Origin: Desulfovibrio sp.
GTDB taxonomy: Bacteria > Desulfobacterota > Desulfovibrionia > Desulfovibrionales > Desulfovibrionaceae
Direction: 5' to 3'
Length of the DNA stretch: 45,777 nt
Assembly (NCBI GenBank): GCA_031272405.1
Contig: JAISTW010000067.1
Coordinates: 1-45,777, forward strand
The stretch's first letter is position 1. Each line of letters opens with the position of its first letter. The translations under genes were made by a program, and so were the position numbers. The notes under the pieces were generated by a model. The model did no database searches and had not been told where the DNA came from. It saw only the letters and a program-made list of their open reading frames with translations. This document shows positions 1-6,888 of the stretch, piece by piece.

Positions 1-58
1 ACAGCCAGCGGCAGGTTTTGGCGGGCTTGGCCGTGGTCAGGCCGTATTGCGCGGGCAT
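1..58 (-). CDS. 5' end of an unidentified leftward gene (partial)
   Basis: An ATG on the minus strand (58-56) opens a frame that stays open to the left edge and encodes about 19 residues (begins MPAQYGLTTAKPAK). A GGAG sequence lies about six bases upstream of the ATG, which is good Shine-Dalgarno spacing. The fragment is too short for me to recognise a family. It is divergent from the hicA promoter that follows. It could be a chance frame, and only the sequence further left would settle this. Confidence 0.35.
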   Translation of the reverse strand, partial: MPAQYGLTTAKPAKTCRWL

Positions 59-147
59 GACGAACTCCAAACAGGGCCGTCAGGCGGCGCATGGCAGGGG
101 CGCAAGGCCCGCAGAAGAAGCTGTTATCCAGACATATCAAGGCACTC

Positions 148-175
148 TTGACTGAACGGCCAACAGTGCTATTAT
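148..175 (+). promoter_or_regulatory. Predicted sigma-70 promoter of hicAB
   Basis: TTGACT (148-153), a 16-base spacer and TATTAT (170-175) form a good -35/-10 pair. The -10 box ends only six bases before the hicA ATG at 182, so the transcript would be leaderless or nearly so, and no Shine-Dalgarno precedes that ATG. Inverted arms GCACT (142-146) and AGTGC (165-169) flank the -35 box and could be part of a HicB operator. That last point is inference from HicB family autoregulation. Confidence 0.5.
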
Positions 176-181
176 CCCGCC

Positions 182-464
182 ATGAACAACAAACAGCGGA
201 AAAACGCTGGAAGCTATTTTTTCAAGACCAACGCCCAAAAATCTACCGTGGAATGATATTGAATCACTGTTTGGGGCGGTTGACTGCCAAGTCATTGAAG
301 GGGCTGGCTCGCGCGTTTCATTCAGATTTGCGCGGGTAAATGAAGATGGCGGCACAACGGTATTCCGTGAAGATTTCCACCGTCCGCATCCAGGCAAAGA
401 AGCTAGGCCGTACCAAGTGGAAAGGGCGAGAAATCTATTGACAGCGATAGGACTATTGCCATGA
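182..464 (+). pseudogene. hicA: HicA-family mRNA interferase toxin, frameshifted
   Basis: HicA toxins are small double-stranded-RNA-binding-like RNases held inactive by HicB. Translation from ATG 182 gives MNNKQRK and then leaves frame at a run of five A (200-204). Reading with one A fewer gives a HicA-like protein of about 93 residues, continuing TLEAIFSRPTPKNLPWNDIE and later IEGAGSRV and FHRPHPGKE, ending at TGA 462-464. No start codon exists in the downstream frame between its preceding stop (183-185) and the shift, so a frameshift is needed to make full-length toxin. The stop overlaps the hicB ATG as ATGA (461-464), so the operon structure is intact. Either the toxin is inactivated, the run is a sequencing error, or slippage at A5 produces some toxin. 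Confidence 0.75.
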
Positions 465-799
465 AAGAATCTACTACTCAGGACTATAAGGGGTATACGC
501 CTCTTATGCGCTACAGTGAAGAGGACGGCTGTTTTGTCGGAGAAGTGGCGGGACTCAATAACCACGGCATTTCTTTTGAAGGTGAAACAGAAGAGGAAAT
601 CCGCAAGGATTTTGAGAACGCTGTTGATTTTTATCTGGAAATTGAGCCACAGCCTGAGAAGCCGTTTTCCGGCTGTGTCAGGCTTCACATTCCCCCTGAC
701 ATCCATCTTGAACTGTGCCGGAAAGCCCAAAGAGCGGGCGCGGACAGTTTTGACGCATGGCTTGTGCGGGAATTGAAAGAAACCGTCTTGCACGCCTGA
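461..799 (+). CDS. hicB: HicB-family antitoxin
   Basis: This is the antitoxin partner of the frameshifted hicA just upstream, overlapping it by ATGA. The 112-residue protein has the partial RNase-H-like HicB fold at the N-terminus (the Y-x-x-x-x-x-YSEEDGCFVGEV strand, then HGISFEGETEEEI). A ribbon-helix-helix-like DNA-binding tail follows at about residues 75-112 (SGCVRLHIPPDIH, then an amphipathic helix). This is the long HicB type with a DNA-binding C-terminus, which normally binds and represses its own promoter. The frame is intact, so the antitoxin outlives the damaged toxin, the usual direction of decay in such pairs. Confidence 0.85.
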   Translation: MKESTTQDYKGYTPLMRYSEEDGCFVGEVAGLNNHGISFEGETEEEIRKDFENAVDFYLEIEPQPEKPFSGCVRLHIPPDIHLELCRKAQRAGADSFDAWLVRELKETVLHA

Positions 800-804
800 T
801 CTCC

Positions 805-978
805 TTATCTCCACGCGGCATAGGGCTTCTGAAACACTAGGTCTTTTGTCACAATGACGTTAAACTGATAGCCGGGCCTGATCTCCAGAGTCGGCTTTAC
901 GTTGAGATTTTTTCTGCATCCCACTTCTGGCCGGACATATACCGCAATCGGGCCGATACCAGCATCTGTAGTGTCCCC
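805..978 (-). pseudogene. Remnant of a VirB10/TrbI-type conjugation protein (C-terminus)
   Basis: On the minus strand an open stretch of about 57 codons ends at TAA (807-805) and has no start codon. A stop lies directly upstream at 981-979. Its end reads PTLEIRPGYQFNVIVTKDLV, followed by FQKPY. This resembles the C-terminal strand of VirB10/TrbI proteins, the outer-membrane-spanning component of type IV secretion and conjugation machines (typical pattern IRPGxxxxVxVxKDLVL). I see no other part of the protein upstream. It is best read as debris of an integrated conjugative or mobilisable element next to the toxin-antitoxin locus. The assignment rests on one motif. Confidence 0.5.
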
Positions 979-1240
979 TCAAAATCAAGCCACCAGCTGA
1001 AGTTGTTGCATCCTGAATTACGCCGGGCTGTTGTGGTCAACCGCCTGTAAAATGGGCTTTTGTCAACCCTGTCTGGAAGAAAATTTCAGAAATGGGAGCT
1101 TCCCGCGCACCTATCGCACGCCCCGCGCCTGAGCGGCATCGCTGTTACGGAATACACAATGCCCATCGGCGCGCTGTCTGCTGCAAAAATATTTTTTATA
1201 TATGCAACATACTGTAAATACACAATAAGTTGCTAATTGC
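979..1240. other. Non-coding stretch between the conjugation remnant and the OMP promoter
   Basis: I see no convincing gene here. On the minus strand a second short open stretch overlaps the VirB10-like remnant in another frame, but it shows no recognisable motif. The last 70 bases become strongly AT-rich (1180-1235), as expected for an upstream promoter region. Confidence 0.4.
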
Positions 1241-1250
1241 GGGGGGGGGG
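1241..1250 (+). repeat. Homopolymeric G10 tract upstream of the OMP gene
   Basis: Ten consecutive G lie 13 bases upstream of the predicted -35 box (1264) and about 90 bases before the start of an outer-membrane protein gene. Tracts of this length slip during replication. In host-associated bacteria such tracts at the promoters of surface proteins change expression. Here the tract would alter spacing between any upstream activator site and the promoter. Confidence 0.7.
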
Positions 1251-1263
1251 TATTTTTGAAGCA

Positions 1264-1291
1264 TTGACTAAAATTTTTTTTGGCATACAAA
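1264..1291 (+). promoter_or_regulatory. Predicted promoter of the OMP gene
   Basis: TTGACT (1264-1269), a 16-base AT-rich spacer and TACAAA (1286-1291). The -10 box is weak, which suits a promoter that needs help from a factor binding near the G10 tract. Confidence 0.45.
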
Positions 1292-1300
1292 GTAAAAAAC

Positions 1301-1328
1301 TTTTAACCAAACCGTTTTAACCAAACCG
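1301..1328 (+). repeat. Perfect 14-bp tandem duplication in the OMP leader
   Basis: The unit TTTTAACCAAACCG occurs twice head to tail (1301-1314 and 1315-1328). The second copy runs straight into the Shine-Dalgarno GGAGGA (1328-1333), seven bases before the ATG at 1341. It lies within the predicted 5' untranslated leader. Confidence 0.8.
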
Positions 1329-1340
1329 GAGGATAACAAC

Positions 1341-2063
1341 ATGATCAAGCGTTTCCTGTTGGCGCTGGCGTTGGTTGTCGCCTTGTGCGCGCCCGCCTCG
1401 GCCGAAGTCAAAGGCGTTTATGGCGGCCTCAAATTCATTGACTCCATTTTCAGCACCGGCAGCATGTCCAGATCGGGATACGTTGCCAGCGAGACAAGCA
1501 GCTATTCCCAGAATACCATCGGCGGCGGCATCTTTGTCGGCTATGACTTTTTCCCCCAGAACCAGGTGCCCGTCCGCGCCGAAATTGAATACGCCATCCG
1601 CACCAACGCGAATACTTCATGGGATAAAAGCTATGTTGCACTTGGTCACACACTTAAAGGTGAACTGGAAGGCCAGTGGAACCTTCAAACCCTGTTCCTG
1701 AACGCCTATTGGGACTTCCACAACAGCACCGCCTTTACGCCTTACATCGGCGCTGGAATCGGCATGGGCTTCATCAACAGCCGATACAATCTTTCAGCAA
1801 GCTTAGACGGGTATAATTTTTACGATCACTCCACCACCAACACCCAAACCGTCTTTGCCTGGAACGTCGGAGTCGGCTGTTCATACGCCTTCACAGAAAA
1901 CCTTTCCGCCGACCTGGCCTACCGTTTTGTCGGCCTTGGATACACCGAAACTGAAAAAACAGTTGGAATCACAGACGGAACCAATTCCATCTCCGAAAAG
2001 CAGAAAATCGGTTTTGCTCCCTACGCCAACGAGTTCAGCCTTGGCCTGCGCTTCACCTTCTAA
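1341..2063 (+). CDS. Outer-membrane beta-barrel protein (OmpW/opacity-like)
   Basis: The 240-residue protein begins with a clear Sec signal peptide (basic MIKR, hydrophobic core, cleavage after about APASA at residue 21). The rest alternates polar and hydrophobic residues in short strands rich in Tyr, Gly and aromatic residues, such as GGIFVGYDFF, TPYIGAGIGMGF and LAYRFVGLGYT. It ends in a terminal Phe (LGLRFTF), the recognition signature of the BAM insertion machinery. Length and layout match the small 8-stranded barrel families (outer membrane protein beta-barrel domain, OmpW/OmpA-like). The ligand or role cannot be told. It stands alone with its own promoter and terminator. The G10 tract and tandem repeat in front are its notable features. 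Confidence 0.85.
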   Translation: MIKRFLLALALVVALCAPASAEVKGVYGGLKFIDSIFSTGSMSRSGYVASETSSYSQNTIGGGIFVGYDFFPQNQVPVRAEIEYAIRTNANTSWDKSYVALGHTLKGELEGQWNLQTLFLNAYWDFHNSTAFTPYIGAGIGMGFINSRYNLSASLDGYNFYDHSTTNTQTVFAWNVGVGCSYAFTENLSADLAYRFVGLGYTETEKTVGITDGTNSISEKQKIGFAPYANEFSLGLRFTF

Positions 2064-2074
2064 CGTCTGACCAC

Positions 2075-2100
2075 AGCCCGGATGGTCCCCCGTCCGGGCT
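2075..2100 (+). terminator. Hairpin after the OMP gene
   Basis: AGCCCGGA (2075-2082) pairs perfectly with TCCGGGCT (2093-2100) across a 10-base loop, 12 bases after the OMP stop. The following sequence is C/T-rich rather than a clean T run. It sits between two convergent genes and may serve both. Confidence 0.6.
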
Positions 2101-2110
2101 TCCCCCTCCC

Positions 2111-2785
2111 CTAGACCACACGGAAGCCGGCGGCCTCCAGCGCCTGAACGCTGATTGCGCCTTCACGCAACAGGCGCAGGGCCTTGCCTCCCTGCCCTGT
2201 CGCGGCAAGAGGCTCCACCAGGGTGGACGGCAGACCGCCGGACGGGGGGAGCGCGCCTTCAAAAACGCCGTGCCGCGCGCCGGACGCTTCCAGCGCGCGC
2301 GCCAGCAGACAGTCCAGGGACTGAAGACGGCTTGCGGGCGGGCGGCCGTGCAGATTGGCGCTGCTGGCCGTCAGCGGGCAGCCGGCAAGCCGCGCCAGAA
2401 GCGAGGCTTCGCTGTGCGGGCTGACGCGCACGGCGACCAGACCGGCGGCGTTGACCAAAAGCTCCGGCAACACGGGCAGGGCGGGCAACAGCACAGTCAG
2501 GGGGCCGGGCCAGAACTGTCGGTAAAGACGCTCCGGGGCGGCTTCCAATCGCGCGAAAGCCGCCGCCTGTTTCCTGTCCGCGGCAAGCAGCGGCAAAGGC
2601 TGCCCCCTGTCGCGACCCTTGACCCGGTAAACGGCTTCCACGGCGGCCGCGTCAAGGCACCGACACCCCAGGGCGTAAAAGGTCTCCGTGGGGAAAACAA
2701 GCAGGCCGCCGCCGTTCAGGCAGCGCGCCGCCTCAGCGACGGCGCGATTCAAGGATGGCACAAGAACAGGGGCGCGCCGCTTCAT
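2111..2785 (-). CDS. Sua5/YciO/YrdC-family L-threonylcarbamoyladenylate synthase-like protein
   Basis: The family converts L-threonine, bicarbonate and ATP to threonylcarbamoyl-AMP, the first step of t6A37 modification of ANN-decoding tRNAs. The 224-residue protein shows the family motifs in order: FPTETFYALG (about 31-40) in place of the usual PTET.YGLG, a basic KGRDRGQPLPLL loop (about 56-67), FWPGPLTVLL (about 91-100) and LTASSAN (about 138-144). Some residues of the consensus vary, so the exact paralogue (TsaC, YciO) is uncertain. The ATG directly abuts the stop of the STT3 gene upstream, so it is the third gene of a leftward rsmG-STT3-tsaC operon. Confidence 0.8.
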   Translation of the reverse strand: MKRRAPVLVPSLNRAVAEAARCLNGGGLLVFPTETFYALGCRCLDAAAVEAVYRVKGRDRGQPLPLLAADRKQAAAFARLEAAPERLYRQFWPGPLTVLLPALPVLPELLVNAAGLVAVRVSPHSEASLLARLAGCPLTASSANLHGRPPASRLQSLDCLLARALEASGARHGVFEGALPPSGGLPSTLVEPLAATGQGGKALRLLREGAISVQALEAAGFRVV

Positions 2786-5077
2786 CTACAGCACTTCATA
2801 AATTCTGGAAAAAACATTGTCGTAGACCAGACGGAAATAGGGAGAAAAACGCCGGTCCTGGGGAGAACCCGTCAACAGCTGCACCATGAGGGAATTGTAC
2901 AGGGTTTCGTCCATAACCAGTTTTTCTCCCGTGATGGTGTTGAAGAAAAAATGCACGTTGCGGCGTCCGGAAAGAAAGGCCTTCCGCTCCTCCGGGCTCG
3001 CCCCGGGATGAGCCTCGAACCATTCCCGCACGGCGCTGCGGGTCACCAGACCGGTTTCGCCGAACACGTTTATGGAGGCGGCCAGCACGGTTTTGTCCCA
3101 GCCGTGGAGCCGCACGGCCCCTGTGTCCAGCTTGTAGGACAAGCCCTGCGGGATGATGGAAAGCGCCCCTCCCGTGCTCTGCCGCGCGACGAAATTCCAG
3201 TTGCCGAAATTGCTGATCCAGAACCCCAGACGCAACATTTCAAAACTCACCACGACGAACTGGCGGCCTTTGCGCTCCAGAAGCGGCGTCTCCGGGGAAC
3301 GCAGTCTGTCCATCAGGCTTTGGGCCGCGACGGCGTCCAGATTCTCAAAAACTCTTCCGGGGTCATTGTCGGCCAAGGCCGTATAACAGATGAGCTGTCT
3401 GGCGAAACGCGCGTTGTCCGTGGCGAAGACAGCCGCCGGAAGATAGAGTGACGGGCCCGCGTGCTGCGCTCCGTCGGCTATGGTCGCCCGGCGCGCAAAG
3501 TGGTGGGCCGCGTAGCCCCAATCCCACCACAACCAGAGCATGCTGTCCGGCGGGCTTATGTTGCCGGCGCGTCTGAGGGCTTCCGCGTGGCGGCGGTTGA
3601 TCATGGGGCCCTGAGACATGGCCTGGATCATGTCCGCGAAAGGCGCGACAAGCAGAATAACCAGAATGGCGCTGGTCAACGCGCCCAGACCGGCCCCGCC
3701 CCGCCCGCGCCACAGACGCCGCAAAACCCAGTAGATGGGCAATGTCAGGCCAATGGCCACAATGGGCGTGCCGAACATGACCATGCGCCCGCCGAGTTTG
3801 GTGCTGAGAAGGCCCAGCACGCCCAGAGGCAATAAAAAAAGCGCGCCCGGACGCCGGAAGACGACAAGGACGAAACCGAACAAACCCAGCACGGAAGCCC
3901 AGGCCCAGGGATGAAAATAGGCAAACAGGGCGGAGAAGCTCAGATCCTGCACTTCCGTGATGGATTGGGCTATGGAGGGAAAAACCAGACTGATCGCCTC
4001 GCCGGTGGACTTCACGTCTCCGGCGTGCTTGAGGTACGCGTCGGCATGATTGAGTATGGTGTTCAGAATGCCGCCCCGGATCAGCAACAGGACAACGCCC
4101 GCCCAGAACAGGGCCAGCAGGACGGGATGGCTCAGGGTCTGGCGCAGTTTGCGGGCCTGCCCGAGCCCGGCGAGCAAGACCAGCAGACTTGCGGCCAGGC
4201 CCGGCGGGCCGGCGAGGGCAGGCAGGGCGTAGGCCAAAGAACCAATCAGCAACAGCTTTCCGCGCCCACGGGGCGCCATGACCAGGCTCATGAAGGCCAG
4301 CAGGGCCACGTTGCAACGGGCGAGATAAGGAAAAACGGAATGCCACTCCTGCGTCCACCAGGAGAGCATGCCGGAAAGACCGATGAGGACTGTCCATTCC
4401 CAGCGGAGGGGATTGCCCGGATGTCCCAGGGAGGCCGCGTGCCCCTTTTGGAGACCGTCGGCCGTTTTCAGGCCGGAACCGAGCGCCAGACGCCTGAGTA
4501 TCATCTGCGGCAGCAACATGTAGCGCATGGCCCAACAGGCCGGGGCCAGGCTCATGAGCATGGGGAAAAACAGGGTCACCAGATCGGTGTCATAGTAGCC
4601 CAAAAGCGTTCTGCCCAGAAAAGCCGGGGCCAGCGTCGTCAACAGGCCGGCCGCGAGCCCGGCCTCCATGCTGTCGAAAGCCCAGACCCAGGCGAAAACC
4701 ACGCAGGCCACAAGGCTGGCCAGCACAGCCGGGAACCAGAAAGCCACCGCCGCCGGATAACTTTGCAGCATTTCCGACAGGGCGGAGAGCATGGCCGCCA
4801 TGGGGTGGCCCACCGCCAGGCCAAAGCCCTCCGCGCCGGCCACCCAGTGGTAGGCGTCGTGCGTGGCCAACAGCCATTCACGGCCCAAACGGTATTCCGG
4901 ATTTTGCCAACAGGGCCATTCCGTCATGCGCAGGGCGAAAGCAATGCCCAAGGTGGCCAGGGCCCAGAACAGGCCACGCCGCCACAGACGCGAGGAATCG
5001 GCGTACGCCACCGCCGACTTGCGCGTTGCCGACGCAACGGCGCTGTTTTCAGGACCGGGGGCGGACATGTCCTTCAC
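2786..5077 (-). CDS. STT3/PglB-type oligosaccharyltransferase
   Basis: This is a membrane enzyme that transfers a lipid-linked oligosaccharide to asparagine in extracytoplasmic proteins. The 763-residue protein has about a dozen hydrophobic segments in the first 470 residues and a soluble periplasmic C-terminal domain. Diagnostic features are an acidic first external loop (LATHDAYHW, about 70, the D-x-x region that binds metal and substrate) and the invariant WWDWGY motif at about residue 520. Homologues from Desulfovibrio are known to be active N-glycosyltransferases. Its ATG overlaps the rsmG stop (ATGA) and its stop abuts the TsaC-like gene. No glycan-assembly genes are adjacent, so the glycan must be made elsewhere. 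Confidence 0.88.
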   Translation of the reverse strand: MKDMSAPGPENSAVASATRKSAVAYADSSRLWRRGLFWALATLGIAFALRMTEWPCWQNPEYRLGREWLLATHDAYHWVAGAEGFGLAVGHPMAAMLSALSEMLQSYPAAVAFWFPAVLASLVACVVFAWVWAFDSMEAGLAAGLLTTLAPAFLGRTLLGYYDTDLVTLFFPMLMSLAPACWAMRYMLLPQMILRRLALGSGLKTADGLQKGHAASLGHPGNPLRWEWTVLIGLSGMLSWWTQEWHSVFPYLARCNVALLAFMSLVMAPRGRGKLLLIGSLAYALPALAGPPGLAASLLVLLAGLGQARKLRQTLSHPVLLALFWAGVVLLLIRGGILNTILNHADAYLKHAGDVKSTGEAISLVFPSIAQSITEVQDLSFSALFAYFHPWAWASVLGLFGFVLVVFRRPGALFLLPLGVLGLLSTKLGGRMVMFGTPIVAIGLTLPIYWVLRRLWRGRGGAGLGALTSAILVILLVAPFADMIQAMSQGPMINRRHAEALRRAGNISPPDSMLWLWWDWGYAAHHFARRATIADGAQHAGPSLYLPAAVFATDNARFARQLICYTALADNDPGRVFENLDAVAAQSLMDRLRSPETPLLERKGRQFVVVSFEMLRLGFWISNFGNWNFVARQSTGGALSIIPQGLSYKLDTGAVRLHGWDKTVLAASINVFGETGLVTRSAVREWFEAHPGASPEERKAFLSGRRNVHFFFNTITGEKLVMDETLYNSLMVQLLTGSPQDRRFSPYFRLVYDNVFSRIYEVL

Positions 5078-5751
5078 CTGGTGGCAAGCGCCCAGAAACG
5101 GCGTTTTTTGTCCGCGATGTCATAGGCGTACTCATTTGTCAACATCCAGTGTTCGGGCAGCCGGGCCGGAGCTTTTTCCGCTGCCAGAACAAGCAGCGCT
5201 CCCCCGGGACGCAAATGCGGGCGCGTCAGTTCAAGCAGTCTGGGCCAGGGCAGAAAGGCCCGGCTGACAATGGCGTCCGCGCGGTCACGCGGTTGGCGGC
5301 GGGAAACAAAAAAGTCTTCCACGGAACCGCGAAACACGGTGGTGCGCGGCAGCTTCAGACCGGCGAGGACTGTTGAAAGAAACAGGGCCCGCTTTTCACG
5401 GCGTTCCACCATATGGTACTGCCCGTCCGTCCAGAGCAGGCGCAGGGGGATACCGGGCAAACCCGCTCCGGCCCCGAGGTCCCAGACTTCGGGTTCGGCG
5501 GGCAGGGACAGACGCGGGAGAAAATCCGCAAGATAAAAGCTGTCCGCCGCCAGAAAGGCCAGCATGTCCGCCGGACGCCGGACGCCCGACAAATTGAAGG
5601 CTTTGTTCCATTGCGCCAACAGCTCCACATAGGCGATCAGTCCCTCAAGGGCCGTTTCGTCGACGTTGACGGACGGGACGCGGGCAGCCAGGCCGCGCGC
5701 GAGTTCACGCAGTTCGTTTCTGACGGCAAAGCGTTGTGTTCCCGAAAGCAT
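5074..5751 (-). CDS. rsmG: 16S rRNA (guanine-527-N7) methyltransferase RsmG
   Basis: RsmG (GidB) methylates G527 of 16S rRNA with S-adenosylmethionine. The 225-residue protein has the class I methyltransferase core with the SAM-binding motif LGAGAGLPGIPLRLL at about 94-108, preceded by the family-typical NLSGVR segment (about 53-58) where substrate RNA is gripped. Its end overlaps the STT3 start by ATGA. It is divergent from fabD, with about 145 bases between the two starts. A housekeeping gene leading an operon with an oligosaccharyltransferase looks like a lineage-specific arrangement. Confidence 0.9.
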   Translation of the reverse strand: MLSGTQRFAVRNELRELARGLAARVPSVNVDETALEGLIAYVELLAQWNKAFNLSGVRRPADMLAFLAADSFYLADFLPRLSLPAEPEVWDLGAGAGLPGIPLRLLWTDGQYHMVERREKRALFLSTVLAGLKLPRTTVFRGSVEDFFVSRRQPRDRADAIVSRAFLPWPRLLELTRPHLRPGGALLVLAAEKAPARLPEHWMLTNEYAYDIADKKRRFWALATR

Positions 5752-5817
5752 ATGCCGATAATAGCCCCGCCCGGAGGATATGGCAAGATGTCCGACGCTC
5801 CGGGAGCATTTACAGGC

Positions 5818-5846
5818 TTGCCTTGGATAAAAAAATCAGCTATATT
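5818..5846 (+). promoter_or_regulatory. Predicted promoter of the fabD-argS operon
   Basis: TTGCCT (5818-5823), a 17-base spacer and TATATT (5841-5846), about 50 bases before the fabD ATG, within an AT-rich patch. Confidence 0.55.
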
Positions 5847-5895
5847 TTTTTATTTGAGAGTCAATTTGGCAGACACGGATATCGGGGAGACGGTC

Positions 5896-6873
5896 ATGAG
5901 TCGCTATGCGTTGCTTTTTCCCGGACAAGGCTCGCAGCAGGCCGGAATGGGGCGGGAACTGGCGGAATTTTCCAAAGAAGCGATGGAATTCTGGAAGCTG
6001 GCCGAACGCGTCAGCCGTTTGCCCCTGCGCGAAATATACTGGGACGGGGACGAGGCCGCCATGAGCGACACGCGCGCCCTGCAACCGGCCCTGGCCGCGG
6101 TCTGCCTCAATCTCTGGCGGGAGGCCGCCGGACGCGTTTCCCCTCTGGGAGCGGCCGGCCACAGTCTGGGGGAATTTTGCGCCCTGGCCGCGGCCGGAAC
6201 GCTGGAAGCGAAGACGACGCTGGAACTGACCGCCCTGCGCGGCCGGTTGATGGCCGAGGCCGACCCTTGCGGCAAGGGATCCATGGCGGCCCTGCTGAAG
6301 CTGGACGAAAGCGCCGTGGCCGGCATCGTGGCCGAAGTGAAGGCCTTGGGCGACGACATGCTGCTGATAGCCAATTACAACACGCCGGCCCAATTTGTGG
6401 TCAGCGGCTCCAAAACGGCTGTGACCAGGGCTTGCTCCCTGGCCAGGGAACGCGGCGGCCGCGGGATGGTTCTTAACGTCGGCGGAGCGTTCCACAGTCC
6501 CATGATGGCCGAGGCCTCCGAAGAATTTGCCGTCGCCCTGCGCAAGGCGACCTGGAGCAGGCCCCGCTTCCCGGTCTATTGCAATGTGACGGGCCGGGCC
6601 GCGAGGGACGGCGAGAGTCTGAAGGAAAATCTGCTCGCGCAGATGACCTCGCCCGTGCTCTGGACAGAAACCATCCGCAGCCAGTTCGCCGACGGCGTCC
6701 GCCGCTGGCTGGAACTGGGCCCCAAGGCTCTGCTCGGCAAGATGGTGCTCCCGTGCCTGGGCGATTCGGTCTCGCCGGAAAGCGTGCGTTGTGATTTCGC
6801 CGACGATGCCGAAAAATTGCACGGCCTGTTCCGGGATGTGCCGCAAAACGGCCAAGCCGACGACAAAACCTGA
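5896..6873 (+). CDS. fabD: Malonyl-CoA:ACP transacylase FabD
   Basis: FabD loads malonyl groups from CoA onto acyl carrier protein for fatty-acid synthesis. The 325-residue protein starts with the family signature LFPGQGSQQAGMG (7-19), has the nucleophilic Ser90 in GHSLGE, and GGAFHSPMM (about 195-203), which carries the catalytic His. I chose the ATG at 5896 because GGGGAGA lies just upstream and family homology begins there; the frame is open further upstream but has no family similarity. It may also supply malonyl-ACP to the polyketide-like cluster at 33-45 kb, which has no transacylase of its own in view (inference). Confidence 0.95.
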   Translation: MSRYALLFPGQGSQQAGMGRELAEFSKEAMEFWKLAERVSRLPLREIYWDGDEAAMSDTRALQPALAAVCLNLWREAAGRVSPLGAAGHSLGEFCALAAAGTLEAKTTLELTALRGRLMAEADPCGKGSMAALLKLDESAVAGIVAEVKALGDDMLLIANYNTPAQFVVSGSKTAVTRACSLARERGGRGMVLNVGGAFHSPMMAEASEEFAVALRKATWSRPRFPVYCNVTGRAARDGESLKENLLAQMTSPVLWTETIRSQFADGVRRWLELGPKALLGKMVLPCLGDSVSPESVRCDFADDAEKLHGLFRDVPQNGQADDKT

Positions 6874-6888
6874 TTTCGGGGAGAAACC

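Noticed and set aside
137..814. Long minus-strand open frame across hicA-hicB
   Set aside because: It is antisense to a clear HicB frame, has no recognisable motif and no ribosome site.
2270..5125. Two long plus-strand frames (about 390 and 400 residues) across the STT3 and TsaC-like genes
   Set aside because: Composition is Gln/Arg/Gly/His-rich in the manner of antisense GC-rich frames. The minus strand encodes proteins with clear motifs.
5413..5895. Longer N-terminus for FabD
   Set aside because: The extension lies over the rsmG gene and promoter and has no FabD similarity. ATG 5896 has a good ribosome site and the family start.
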